Assembly (NCBI GenBank): GCA_017451025.1
Contig: JAFSSM010000015.1
Span: 62,001 to 126,000, forward strand
Direction of reading: 5' to 3'
Source: Synergistaceae bacterium
GTDB taxonomy: Bacteria; Synergistota; Synergistia; Synergistales; Aminobacteriaceae
Length of the DNA stretch: 64,000 nucleotides
The position numbers were made by a program, and so were the translations under genes. Shown piece after piece: positions 8,636-17,361 of this stretch (position 1 is the stretch's first letter; the number at the start of each line of letters is the position of its first letter). The notes under the pieces were generated by a model. It was given only the letters and a program-made list of their open reading frames with translations. It searched no databases and was not told where the DNA came from.

Positions 8636-9583
8636 ATGAAGAGATTAATATTGCCCGTAATTATGCTGTTTTGTTTATGCTCGCCGATTGTCGCTGAGGA
8701 TTCGCTTCCTGACACAGCGACTCTTTCAGCCAACAGAATGCGCTTCGACGCACAGACCGGAGACTTCCTCGCGGACGGCAACGTTACGATAAAAGCAGGA
8801 GAACTTAACGTAGAGGCTCCCGTCGGTTCGGGGAATGTGGATCGCCGTGAGATAAATTTTGACGAGGGCATCACTGCTTCAGGCAAATGGTACGGCGACA
8901 AGGTGGACATAAAGGCCGGAAAGTTATTGCTCTCCTTTGCGGACGTACCTACGTGCAAATTCCAGAATGGAGTTAAGGGCGGAATAGGCACAATGAAACT
9001 CGATGCTGACCGCCTGACGATTACGGGAACCGGCGGGATAGCTGACCCTTCACCTTCTGACAACAAGACGAAATTCTGGCTCACTAAGGCCCGCAACCTC
9101 GAGGACACATCGCGGGGATTATCCTTCGGTGCTGATTCAGTTGAAGGAGTGATAAAGGACGGAGAACTCATAGACCTTACGGCCAAGAAGGGAGTATGGC
9201 TGAAGGGCAGGCAGAAGGGCAAGGACGGAGCAGTGAGTCTTAAGGGAGATAACGCGCTCTACTCTCTGGAGCGAGGCAGTGTTGTAGTGAGCGGTCATGT
9301 TGTGGCGGTGCAGGGCGGACGTACTCTGCGTTCGGACTCGATCGTGTATTTTCCTGACCAGAACAGAGTTGAAGCACTTGGCGGCCTCACGAAGAAGACA
9401 CCGAGCGGCGGGGTTAGTGCGGACAGAGCGGAAATCACGATAGACCTTACGCGCGAGCGCAAGCCTAAAGCATCTCCGGAGCCGCAGCCTCAGACGCTGC
9501 AGATACCGACTGAGCCGAAGAAGGAAGCCCAGCCGGAGAAGAAGACTCCCGCACCCAAGACGAAAAGGACTCGCAAGAAGTGA
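8636..9583 (+). CDS. lptA: LptA/OstA-like periplasmic LPS transport protein
   Basis: 315 residues. A signal peptide (MKRLILPVIMLFCLCSPIVA) precedes repeated beta-strand units typical of the OstA/LptA jellyroll (ANRMRFDAQTGDFLADGNV; ADSVEGVIKDGELIDL; SDSIVYFPDQNRVEALG). LptA bridges the periplasm and carries lipopolysaccharide from the inner to the outer membrane. It is longer than E. coli LptA (185) and has a Pro/Lys-rich tail (about 275-315), so two OstA units are likely. Its stop overlaps the lptB GTG. Confidence 0.85.
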   Translation: MKRLILPVIMLFCLCSPIVAEDSLPDTATLSANRMRFDAQTGDFLADGNVTIKAGELNVEAPVGSGNVDRREINFDEGITASGKWYGDKVDIKAGKLLLSFADVPTCKFQNGVKGGIGTMKLDADRLTITGTGGIADPSPSDNKTKFWLTKARNLEDTSRGLSFGADSVEGVIKDGELIDLTAKKGVWLKGRQKGKDGAVSLKGDNALYSLERGSVVVSGHVVAVQGGRTLRSDSIVYFPDQNRVEALGGLTKKTPSGGVSADRAEITIDLTRERKPKASPEPQPQTLQIPTEPKKEAQPEKKTPAPKTKRTRKK

Positions 9584-10317
9584 GCTGTCTTAGAGCAGAA
9601 GACCTCCGCAAGAGTTACAGCGGAAGGTTAGTTGTGGGAGGAGTGAGCGTAGACGTAAACGCCGGAGAGGTTGTCGGACTGCTTGGCCCGAACGGTGCGG
9701 GAAAGACCACGTCGTTCTATATGATAGTCGGGCTGATTCGTCCTGACTCCGGAAGGGTTGAGATTGACGGCGAGGAGATTACGGGACTTCCGGTTTACGC
9801 GCGGGCACGAAAGGGCATCGGCTATCTTCCGCAGGAGGCTTCGGTGTTCAGGAATCTCACGGTGCGCGAGAACATCAATCTAGTGTGGGAGGAGACGGGC
9901 AAACGCAAACAGGCCAAGTCTCTCACCGACGAATTGCTGGAACAGTTCAAGATAACGCACATTGCGGATACGAAGGGCTATGCACTATCCGGCGGCGAAC
10001 GCAGACGAGTAGAAATTGCGCGGGCACTGACCCTCAAACCTAAGTTCATTCTGCTTGACGAACCCTTCAGCGGGATTGACCCGATAGCTGTTGCGGACAT
10101 TCAGAGCATGGTGCACGAGCTGAAGGATCACGGCTACGGAATATTAATCACTGACCACAATGTGAGGGAGACTCTCTCAATCACGGACAGGACATACCTT
10201 ATACATGACGGAAAAATATTTCTTGCCGGCTCTCCTAAAGAGGTAGCTGGCAATGAGCTGGCCCGGAAGTTTTATCTGGGCGAAAATTTCGAGTGGGAAG
10301 GAGTGCATCAGAAATAG
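9580..10317 (+). CDS. lptB: LPS export ABC transporter ATPase LptB
   Basis: 245 residues from GTG 9580, which overlaps the lptA stop (GTGA). Walker A GPNGAGKT is at residues 36-43, the ABC signature LSGGERRRVEIARAL near 136 and Walker B ILLDEPFSGID near 157, followed by the H-loop (ITDHNV). The YLPQEASVF Q-loop wording is characteristic of LptB. It powers extraction of LPS from the inner membrane with LptF/G, which are not in the window. Confidence 0.95.
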   Translation: MSCLRAEDLRKSYSGRLVVGGVSVDVNAGEVVGLLGPNGAGKTTSFYMIVGLIRPDSGRVEIDGEEITGLPVYARARKGIGYLPQEASVFRNLTVRENINLVWEETGKRKQAKSLTDELLEQFKITHIADTKGYALSGGERRRVEIARALTLKPKFILLDEPFSGIDPIAVADIQSMVHELKDHGYGILITDHNVRETLSITDRTYLIHDGKIFLAGSPKEVAGNELARKFYLGENFEWEGVHQK

Positions 10318-11648
10318 ACGAGACATTGACCCTGAAAATTTCAGGATTATCGAGCGACGGGGCAGGAATTGCGCGCACGGACAGGGGTATAGTGTTTGTG
10401 CAGGGGGCATTGCCCGGCGAGACGGTGAATGCTGTAGTTGTGTCGCGGAAGAAGGATTTTGCGGTTGCGGACACTGTGAACGTGGAGAGTGCTTCACCCG
10501 GAAGAATAAGGCCGAGATGCAAGTACTACGGACGTTGCGGAGGGTGCCAGCTTCAGCACGCGGACTACGAGACTCAGCTGAAACTGAAGGCCGGGATAGT
10601 TCGTGATGCGATGACGAGGCTGGGGGGCTTCAGCGTTGGAGAAATTGAGTGCGAGGCATCTCCTGAGGCATGGGGTTATCGCAACAAGGCGGCATTTCCC
10701 GTCCAGAACATTCACGGAAAAATCTGCACAGGGTTTTATCGTGCCGGGACTCATCGTCTGGAATTTATCCGGCAGTGTCCGGTGAACGCAAAGAGGTTGA
10801 ACGAGATGTACGGGAAGATTCTAGACGGGCTTGAAGCGAATCGTTATCCGTTCGACGGCTACGATGAGCGTAACGGTACGGGAAAATTGAGGCACATAAT
10901 TGCGCGTACCGGCATCAACACGGGAGAATCACTTATGTCGTTTGTGATAAACGGTAAGCTGGCGGCCAAGAGTGTGAAGGCGTTGGTGTCGCTTGGAAAT
11001 CTTGCGCGTCCCGGAACACTGACGATGAATCACAACTCGAAGCCCGGCAATGTGATTTTGGGAGCGTACACGGAGAATCTGACGGGTTCCGGCTTAATCT
11101 CTGAGCTTCTGGGGAAATACCGTTTAGCGTTCGACACAGCATCGTTCTTCCAGGTGAATACCGGACAGGCCGAAAAGCTATTTGCTTATGCGTCGTCGCA
11201 GGCACGCGGGGCGCGGAACATTCTCGAACTCTACAGCGGTACGGGGTCATTGACGTGCTACCTGGCCGGAAATGCAAAGAGTGTAACGAGCATTGAGGAG
11301 TGGCGAGGGGCTGTGAAGATGGCCTCCAGGAATCTCCAGGCTAACGGTTTCACGAACGTGGAGACATTGTGCGGGAGGTCAGAGGAAGTGATAGGAGATC
11401 TGCAGGACTCGGGGAAACATGATGTAGTGGTGCTAGATCCGCCGCGTGATGGATGTGCGCGCGGGGTGCTTGACGCGATAAACAGGTTTGGTATACGGAA
11501 GATAGTGTATGTGTCGTGCAATCCAGCGACATTAGCGCGGGACTGCAGGATACTGGCGGGGTATGGCTACAGGCTGGATAGTGTGAAGGCATTTGACATG
11601 TTTCCGCAGACGGCACATGTAGAGACGGTAGCAGTACTTCTAAGATGA
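10293..11648 (+). CDS. rlmD: 23S rRNA (uracil-C5)-methyltransferase, RlmD/RumA-like
   Basis: About 445-451 residues. A TRAM domain (ISGLSSDGAGIA...) leads to a [4Fe-4S] Cys set (Cys76, Cys82, Cys85 and a fourth near 163 in RQCPVN). The SAM site is LELYSGTGSL, and the catalytic Cys lies in VSCNPATLARD near residue 408. This family makes m5U in 23S rRNA or tRNA; RlmC, RlmD and TrmA cannot be separated by eye. The start is uncertain: GTG 10293 includes the SD (GGAAGGAG), while better-spaced codons are ATA 10314 or TTG 10326. It overlaps the end of lptB. Confidence 0.88.
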   Translation: MGRSASEIDETLTLKISGLSSDGAGIARTDRGIVFVQGALPGETVNAVVVSRKKDFAVADTVNVESASPGRIRPRCKYYGRCGGCQLQHADYETQLKLKAGIVRDAMTRLGGFSVGEIECEASPEAWGYRNKAAFPVQNIHGKICTGFYRAGTHRLEFIRQCPVNAKRLNEMYGKILDGLEANRYPFDGYDERNGTGKLRHIIARTGINTGESLMSFVINGKLAAKSVKALVSLGNLARPGTLTMNHNSKPGNVILGAYTENLTGSGLISELLGKYRLAFDTASFFQVNTGQAEKLFAYASSQARGARNILELYSGTGSLTCYLAGNAKSVTSIEEWRGAVKMASRNLQANGFTNVETLCGRSEEVIGDLQDSGKHDVVVLDPPRDGCARGVLDAINRFGIRKIVYVSCNPATLARDCRILAGYGYRLDSVKAFDMFPQTAHVETVAVLLR

Positions 11649-11783
11649 TGAGGGTAGCTTATTTGCGGAACTATAACTTAGTTGGGATTTTGAGGATGCT
11701 TCCGAAGTAATTTTCTTCCGTCCAGCAATCCGAAGCTATGCTTGCAGTTCTATACAGCTACGAAGAATTTGTGCTGATTATGC

Positions 11784-12330
11784 TTAAAACGTTGCGACCA
11801 AGTTATAGATTCTCACGTTCACCTTTGTTTTGAGAGATATTGTGTAGAATCTCAAGACCCCCGTAGCCTCGCGGTAGCTGTCATGCCCTGTTCCGGCTAT
11901 GCAGAACACGCCATCGCCTGCAGTGATTTCGTGATTGCCCTTACACTTGTCTGGATCGCTGATGTAATATCCATGTGTAGAGCTGTTGATATAAGGAAAA
12001 TCTGCCTCGTGAACCAGGCCTTAAAGGCGCGTCAGGGAAGCCGGGGAAATATGAGGCTAAGCTCCCTTATTGCAAGGCCGTAACGTAATCACCATTGAGA
12101 AGCAGATTATCCTTGTTCCTGTTCCACTGAGCAACGCCGCATCCCAAACACTTACGCAGATAATAACAACACCAAAACCCCTTAGCCTTGACGGTATACG
12201 CCATATTTTCCGCAGAGCAACATAAGATGGTATGTTGAGATATTTTGATGGATTCGGTGCGTTCAACACGGACTGCCATCCCTTATGTACCAATTTTTGA
12301 TGGTATAGGCTGAGGCTGCAAAGAACCACA
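11784..12330 (-). pseudogene. Decayed remnant of an unknown protein
   Basis: No intact gene lies between 11649 and 13286. On the minus strand, a start-less open frame (11784-12020) reads like a real protein (HEADFPYINSSTHGYYISDP, then ITAGDGVFCIAGTGHDSY). A second frame (12067-12279) ends in NKDNLLLNGDYVTALQ, and reading past its stop gives ASYFPGFPDAPLRPGSRG. These pieces look like one coding region broken by stops and a frameshift. No family is recognised. The base composition is more A/T-rich than in flanking genes. Confidence 0.4.
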
Positions 12331-12589
12331 GGGAGAATTACATGATGTGTTACAGATGTGCAACAAATTCCGGCGATGTCGGTAAACAGCTCCTGTATAC
12401 GCTATAGGAGGATATTAGGATGTGAACTTAGAACTTCGGAGTCCCCAATGCTTGAGAAACGTGCCTTGAGTTAATGTGTTATGCAATTGGCATCCAGGCT
12501 GAAGCATTATTCAAATATTAGATAGTCTGTGAAAAATAAACGTACTATCGTAAATTGGATAATGGCCAACAAAGTAGACAACAAAAAAA

Positions 12590-13281
12590 ACTATTTTATT
12601 TGCCTTCGTACCTCAAAAATAACGTCTCTTTTTCTTCTGGTGTTAATTCTCCGATCGCAATGACCTCTTTAACTCGCCCGGACTAGAAAAAGTCCGCCGA
12701 TACAATTCTTCTTCCTTCTGGGTTTCGCCCTGCCCGCTAGGCTATTATTTTGCGCTAATATAAGTCCATTACTGTACATACATAGTTAAAGCCGTTAGGC
12801 ACACGGACGTAAGTTATATCACTAACTCACGCTTTATTTGGTGCACTGACGTTGAATTGACGCTTTAGCAGGTCCTGGTAATCTGCGGTTTCGCCTCAAT
12901 GCTTAAATTTCGTTTTGCGAAGTTTTGCCCGTGTGGAAATTTTAGGCAACATCATAGAGCGCATAAGCCTACAAAACATGTCCAACACTAATATGAAGGC
13001 CATATTCAACCTCAAGCCGCCGCCTCATTTTTTTACGCCAAACCGTTTATCCGTTGAGGCGTAAAGAACAATAATTTCCGCTATTATGTTTAGGTTATAA
13101 AATGAGCTTCTGCTGTTTCTGAAACTGTCTGACGGAAATAGAGTTGCTATCAGTTGTTGAATCGTCAGAGAAGAGCTTAACCCACTTGCCTAAAGCACCA
13201 TGAGAGACACCAAACTCAGCACATAATTGGGTCTGGGATTTCCCGTTCTGGTAAAGGCTGACGAGACTGCGAACGTAATCC
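12590..13281 (-). mobile_element. Dead IS3-family insertion sequence remnant (orfA and orfB fragments)
   Basis: At 13095-13281 the minus strand encodes an OrfA helix-turn-helix fragment (SLYQNGKSQTQLCAEFGVSH, then GALGKWVKLF), truncated at its N-terminus. Further along, at about 12740-12990, are OrfB integrase pieces: LPKISTRAKLRKTKFKH, then LLKRQFNVSAPNK and VSDITYVRVPNGFNYV. The last two are interrupted by in-frame stops, including one at the Trp before VSDITY and one at DLY-stop-RKIIA. Segments are missing, so the element is immobile. It adjoins and truncates the serine recombinase remnant at about 13280-13287. Confidence 0.75.
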
Positions 13282-13286
13282 CACGC

Positions 13287-14146
13287 TGAAACCCAAAGAA
13301 GAATGGATAGTGATTGAGGGAGGCATTCCGGCAATTATTGACGAGAAGATTTTTGACGCAGTGCAGGAGAAGTTAAGCATGAACAAGCGCAAATCAGGCT
13401 CATTCAATGCAAAAGAGACTTATTTACTTTCCGGGCTTATCTCTTGCGGAGAATGTGGAGAGGCTATACACGGCAACAAGCATTTAGACAGCAGGAAGAA
13501 AAGCAATTATTCCTCCTATCGTTGTCACGGCAGGGAAAATAAGCGTGGTTGTAAGAACAAAGAGATTAGACGGGAGTATATAGATAGTTTCGTACTAGAT
13601 GAACTGTACAAACGCCTATTCCCTGACTACAATCAAAGGGTAGCCCTAGAGACCAACGGCGAGCTTGACAAGACCAAAGCAGAGTGAGCGGAAAACCAGC
13701 GGAAAGTCTCAAGTATCATCAATATGGTAACTGAGGCCTGAATATCAATCGATACAGTGAACGCCGACTTGATGAACCTTGAACAGCAGAAACAGTATCT
13801 CGAAGGCTATATCAGAGAGCTAGAAGCCGAAAACAGAGCTAACAGCATATCTGAAGAACAGGTAAGAGAGATAATCCGTAAGTCTGGCGAGTTCATCAGA
13901 ACGCATAACGTAGCAGAGTGCCGGAACTTCATTGACAGTTATATTGAGAGAGTTATCGTATATGATGACAAGGTAGATATAATCTTCAAGGTAAATGTTT
14001 TCGATAAAGCAACGGGAACAGTGAGCCAGATGAAGAGTGAAGGAACAAAGGAAGCCGTAGAAAGCAACTATCATGCGAAAAAACGGTCTGGAACTGGTCA
14101 GGAAACGGTCGGAAAATCTGAAGTACAATCCGCTGTAAATGTTTGA
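13287..14146 (+). pseudogene. Broken large serine recombinase (C-terminal half)
   Basis: One frame runs from the IS3 junction to 14146, interrupted by TGA at 13685 and 13738. It has a recombinase-domain end (EGGIPAIIDEKIFDAVQEKL), a zinc ribbon (SGLISCGECGEAIHGNKH ... CHGRENKRGCKNKEI) and a coiled-coil/C-terminal region (LEQQKQYLEGYIRELEAENR; FIDSYIERVIVYDDKVDIIF). The N-terminal resolvase domain with the catalytic Ser is missing, evidently removed at the IS3 junction. Such enzymes integrate and excise phages and conjugative elements, so a mobile element once sat here. The tRNA-Ala gene lies 190 bp downstream. Confidence 0.8.
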
Positions 14147-14338
14147 AACGACTGAAAAGGTTATCGTTTTGGTCGGAAGGGCGGAGTTTTTCGCAAAGGT
14201 TTTAGGGGGTGTTTCCGATAAATAGGGAATGCCTCTTTTTTGGTCTATGCATATAGAAAAATACTTCCCTTAACGTTTAGAGAAGTATCCTGTTTTCTAT
14301 ACATTATCGACCTATAATCTTTAAGTCGTGGGTTTGTC

Positions 14339-14415
<77 letters not shown>

Positions 14416-14432
14416 AATTCAAAACTTTGGTA

Positions 14433-14462
14433 ATTATACGCAATCCCTCTTCAAAATGTCAA
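14433..14462 (-). promoter_or_regulatory. Consensus promoter of tRNA-Ala
   Basis: On the minus strand TTGACA (14462-14457), an 18-bp spacer and TATAAT (14438-14433) lie 19 bp before the tRNA 5' end. Confidence 0.85.
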
Positions 14463-14899
14463 GATGTTCTTGATTATAACATTATCACATAACATAAAGT
14501 AAAATGATTGCAGTAGCTAATCCACTACTAGAAGAACATGCCTCATATCGGATTAACGATTGAGCTTGAAAAATTTTAACTCAGGTTCTGTCGCTTGCGC
14601 TTTAGATTTAGTAATCACACTGTTTTCGACAACTTTGAAAACAGCAAACTACAATAAGTTTTTGGCTGATTTCCTTTTTTCTCGAAATGAACACTCAAAT
14701 CTAGCGTTAAACAGCTAAATTTTTTATCATACCTGCTCGCTGTTGCGATACGGCCGTATTATTGTGCCGTGTTGTGCAGCATCGTTAGCTTTTAGCTTTC
14801 GGTAAGACTGACCGCCTTAATCCTTATGTCAGAGATTGCCTGGCAGCTATCTATTCCAATCACTCCTGTGAAGACTTCAACACGATTTAGTTATGTCCA
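14463..14899. other. A/T-rich gene-free stretch
   Basis: No open frame with plausible start and codon pattern, no RNA gene and no long repeat was seen. It lies between the tRNA promoter and the cobU remnant and is probably eroded DNA. Confidence 0.5.
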
Positions 14900-15046
14900 G
14901 CTTCCTATAAGTTCCAAAGGAATCAAGTGTACAATGCATCGGGATCTGAATATTTCCTAAACAACACTTCCTGAATACGCAAAATACCTCTATGCAGGTT
15001 CGTTTCCCCGAAATTTCCCGCCTATAATCACATGCGCTCACTAATC
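14900..15046 (-). pseudogene. Decayed second copy of cobU, directly downstream of cobS
   Basis: The last cobS codons and stop (ISERM-stop) overlap a frame reading HVIIGGKFRG, the same as the intact cobU-like gene start (HVIIGGKFQG), in the same relative position. A one-base loss follows, after which similarity to 900-963 fades over about 100 bp. This is copy B of the duplicated junction and is dead. Confidence 0.65.
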
Positions 15047-15774
15047 ACATGCCATAACAGCATTATCACTTCACTCCCTTCAACAAACGCACCCAACAAA
15101 TCACCAGTTATCCCCCCGAAAATTCGCAGACATTCCCAACGCCAAAACAACAGGCAGAACACAAATGATACTGTAATACTTTTCGGGCTGAATGCGCACA
15201 ATAATAGCATCAAGGCCGCGAGGAATACATTATGCTTACTATTTCGTGAACTTCCCAACATTACAGCGAGACCGCCAGATTTTGCGAAAGGTAATGTGTT
15301 GAGCAGAAAAGCCATCCCAAGACGTGAATATATGGGGATAGGGATTAGGGGATAGGGGGTAGGGGGTAGAGAGAGGAGTTCGGAGAATAACAGGGTCTTG
15401 GCCAGGATTATGATTACACAGCCGATTACAGCAAAACTTCCTGCATGTGTGTCCGAGAGAATTTCAAGCCGGGTCTGCCGGTCCCGGTGTGAAAATATTG
15501 CGTCGCAGGTGTCCATTAACCCGTCAAGGTGAAGTCCTCCCGTCAGCCAGAGCGTGAAGAGCGTCATGAAGAAGCCGCGCAAAATTGGCGATAGTGTGAT
15601 AAAGAGTGAGAGTATGCGCCATAGAGTGAACCATAAGAAGGAGAAGAGTATTCCTGCGACTGGAAGCATTGGGCAGAACCAGCGCAGAGAATGAGAATCC
15701 CACAGAGGAATAAATCTCTGCGGGATTGGTATTGCAGATATAAACGACAGAACTATCAGAAATGACGCTAACAC
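15028..15774 (-). CDS. cobS: Adenosylcobinamide-GDP ribazoletransferase (cobalamin synthase)
   Basis: 248 residues, polytopic membrane protein. It joins adenosylcobinamide-GDP to alpha-ribazole (or its phosphate), the final step of B12 nucleotide-loop assembly. The family hallmark GGLHLDGLMDTCDA is at residues 79-92 (metal-binding Asp residues). The start is GTG 15774, immediately after the TAA of the aldo/keto reductase gene. The stop overlaps the start of a decayed cobU. A run of 7-bp repeats at 15334-15368 encodes a PPTPYPLIPIPI stretch that looks inserted in a loop. Confidence 0.93.
   Translation of the reverse strand: MLASFLIVLSFISAIPIPQRFIPLWDSHSLRWFCPMLPVAGILFSFLWFTLWRILSLFITLSPILRGFFMTLFTLWLTGGLHLDGLMDTCDAIFSHRDRQTRLEILSDTHAGSFAVIGCVIIILAKTLLFSELLSLPPTPYPLIPIPIYSRLGMAFLLNTLPFAKSGGLAVMLGSSRNSKHNVFLAALMLLLCAFSPKSITVSFVFCLLFWRWECLRIFGGITGDLLGAFVEGSEVIMLLWHVISERM
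15334..15368. repeat. Five imperfect 7-bp tandem repeats (GGGGATA type) within cobS
   Basis: The units read GGGGATA, GGGATTA, GGGGATA, GGGGGTA and GGGGGTA. They are inside coding sequence and presently keep the cobS frame. A different heptanucleotide tract is found in the glycosyltransferase at 38899. Confidence 0.8.
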
Positions 15775-16905
15775 TTAATCCTTGAAGGTCTCCGCCACTC
15801 TCACAAGTTCCTTGCGTATCTCAATATGCTGAGGACATGCCTGCTCACATTTTCCGCACTTTATGCATTCGGACGCAACTTTGTGGCCCTGCCCCACTAC
15901 GTTCCAGTTCTCCTGGTTCTTCGCAAGCTCGTAATTTCCGTAAAGCGTGTACATGTTCAGCGCGCCGAATGACCCGGAAATCCCGATGTCCTTCGGGCAG
16001 ACTTTAGCGCAGTAGTTGCAGGTTGTGCAAGGAATAATTGGGATTCTGGCCATCTCCTCACGTGCCGCCTCGATGACCTTCTTCTGCTCGGGCGTAAGGT
16101 GCGTGAAGCCCTTCATGTACGAAAGGTTATCCCTCATCTGCTCAATGCTAGACATTCCGGATAACACGGTGATTATTCCCTCAAGGTCCGCCGCAAACCG
16201 AACAGCCCACGATGCACATGAGGCGTTAGGGTCAGCGTCCTTCAGAATCTTCGCGACGCTCTCCGGAGGAGTGGCCAAGTTACCGCCCTTCACAGGCTCC
16301 ATGATTATCACGGGCTTGTTGTGCTTACGGGCAACCTCGTAGCACTTCCTTGACTGTATAGAGTGGCTTTCCCAGTCCGCATAATTTATCTGGAGCTGCA
16401 CGAACTCAGCCTCCGGGTGCTTGTTCAGAATCTCGTCGAGCTGTTCCGGCGTTGAGTGGAACGAAAATCCCAAGTGCTTAATTCTGCCCTCTTTCTTCTC
16501 ATTCAGGAAATATTTCCAGAGGTCAAAGTCATCGAACACATGAGTGCGGGAGTCTCCCAGATTGTGCAGAAGGTAGAAGTCAAAATAGCCTGCCCCCGAC
16601 TGACGCAGGGATGTCCTGTACTGTTCGAGCGCGTCCTCTTTGGTCTTGCAGTTGATCCACGCGGCATTTTTCGTCGCGAGCTGGAATTTCTCTCTAGGAT
16701 AACGCTCAACAAGTGCCTGACGGATTGCGTCCTCACTGCCAGGATATGCCCACGCTGTGTCGAAATACGTGAACCCTGCCGCAAGGAATTCGTCAACCAT
16801 CTGCTTCGTCTGCTCAATGTCAATTACGTCCTCAGAGCCTGCAACTCTAGGTAGACGCATTAGCCCGAAGCCTAACTTGCCTATTTCTTCACCAAGATAC
16901 GACAT
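15775..16905 (-). CDS. Aldo/keto reductase with C-terminal 4Fe-4S ferredoxin domain
   Basis: 376 residues. The N-terminal TIM barrel has the AKR catalytic set: Asp and Tyr in YFDTAWAYPGSE, Lys in LATKNAAW and His in FYLLHNL. The C-terminus has CTTCNYCAKVCP near residue 292 and CIKCGKCEQACPQ near 347, enough Cys for two [4Fe-4S] clusters. This subgroup is common in anaerobes and is thought to couple NAD(P)H, flavin or ferredoxin electrons to carbonyl reduction; the substrate is unknown. The ATG follows GGGGGTAA. It is co-transcribed with cobS, which starts at the next base after its stop. Confidence 0.9.
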   Translation of the reverse strand: MSYLGEEIGKLGFGLMRLPRVAGSEDVIDIEQTKQMVDEFLAAGFTYFDTAWAYPGSEDAIRQALVERYPREKFQLATKNAAWINCKTKEDALEQYRTSLRQSGAGYFDFYLLHNLGDSRTHVFDDFDLWKYFLNEKKEGRIKHLGFSFHSTPEQLDEILNKHPEAEFVQLQINYADWESHSIQSRKCYEVARKHNKPVIIMEPVKGGNLATPPESVAKILKDADPNASCASWAVRFAADLEGIITVLSGMSSIEQMRDNLSYMKGFTHLTPEQKKVIEAAREEMARIPIIPCTTCNYCAKVCPKDIGISGSFGALNMYTLYGNYELAKNQENWNVVGQGHKVASECIKCGKCEQACPQHIEIRKELVRVAETFKD

Positions 16906-16967
16906 GATAAATTACCCCCTCATTAATTTTTGGATAGTCTATCTTACCATGATAACCTGCACTTTAA

Positions 16968-17331
16968 TCAATATCCGAGTCTGATTAATGCTTCGGCTGC
17001 CTCTTCATTCCCCTTATCTGCGGCTAAGCGGAGGCGTTCATTGCAGGGGTATCCTTGCTAGTGGCGAAATGGCAATATACGGCAAACGCACTCTGTCCTT
17101 TGACGGCACAATCGCAGCAATCTTCGGATATTTTCCTAATAGAAGCCTTGCCAGAATGATATATGCCTGATTAAGTTCCTTGACCGTCAACCTGTAATGA
17201 GCAGCCTCATACAAAGCAAACAAAAATTCCGCTCATTCGTCCAGAATTTCACGAGGCAGATCAATTTCCGGCTCCCTGCCCGCACAACGCGCAAATTCCC
17301 TCAAAAATTCTTCCCTGCTCATCACGGACAT
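16968..17331 (-). pseudogene. Small decayed gene with in-frame TGA and a frameshift
   Basis: A strong SD (GGGGAGGG) precedes ATG 17331. Translation gives 32 residues (MSVMSREEFLREFARC...REILDE) and then TGA at 17235-17233. The same frame continues sensibly (FLFALYEAAHYRLTVKELNQ...) to TGA 17040-17038. From there another frame reads NERLRLAADKGNEEAAEALI to a stop at 16968, resembling a Sel1 or ankyrin-type repeat. One gene of about 120 codons broken by one stop and one frameshift explains this best. It follows the helicase gene by 30 bp on the same strand. Confidence 0.5.
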
Positions 17332-17361
17332 CACTAACCCTCCCCTCAACAATACATCACA

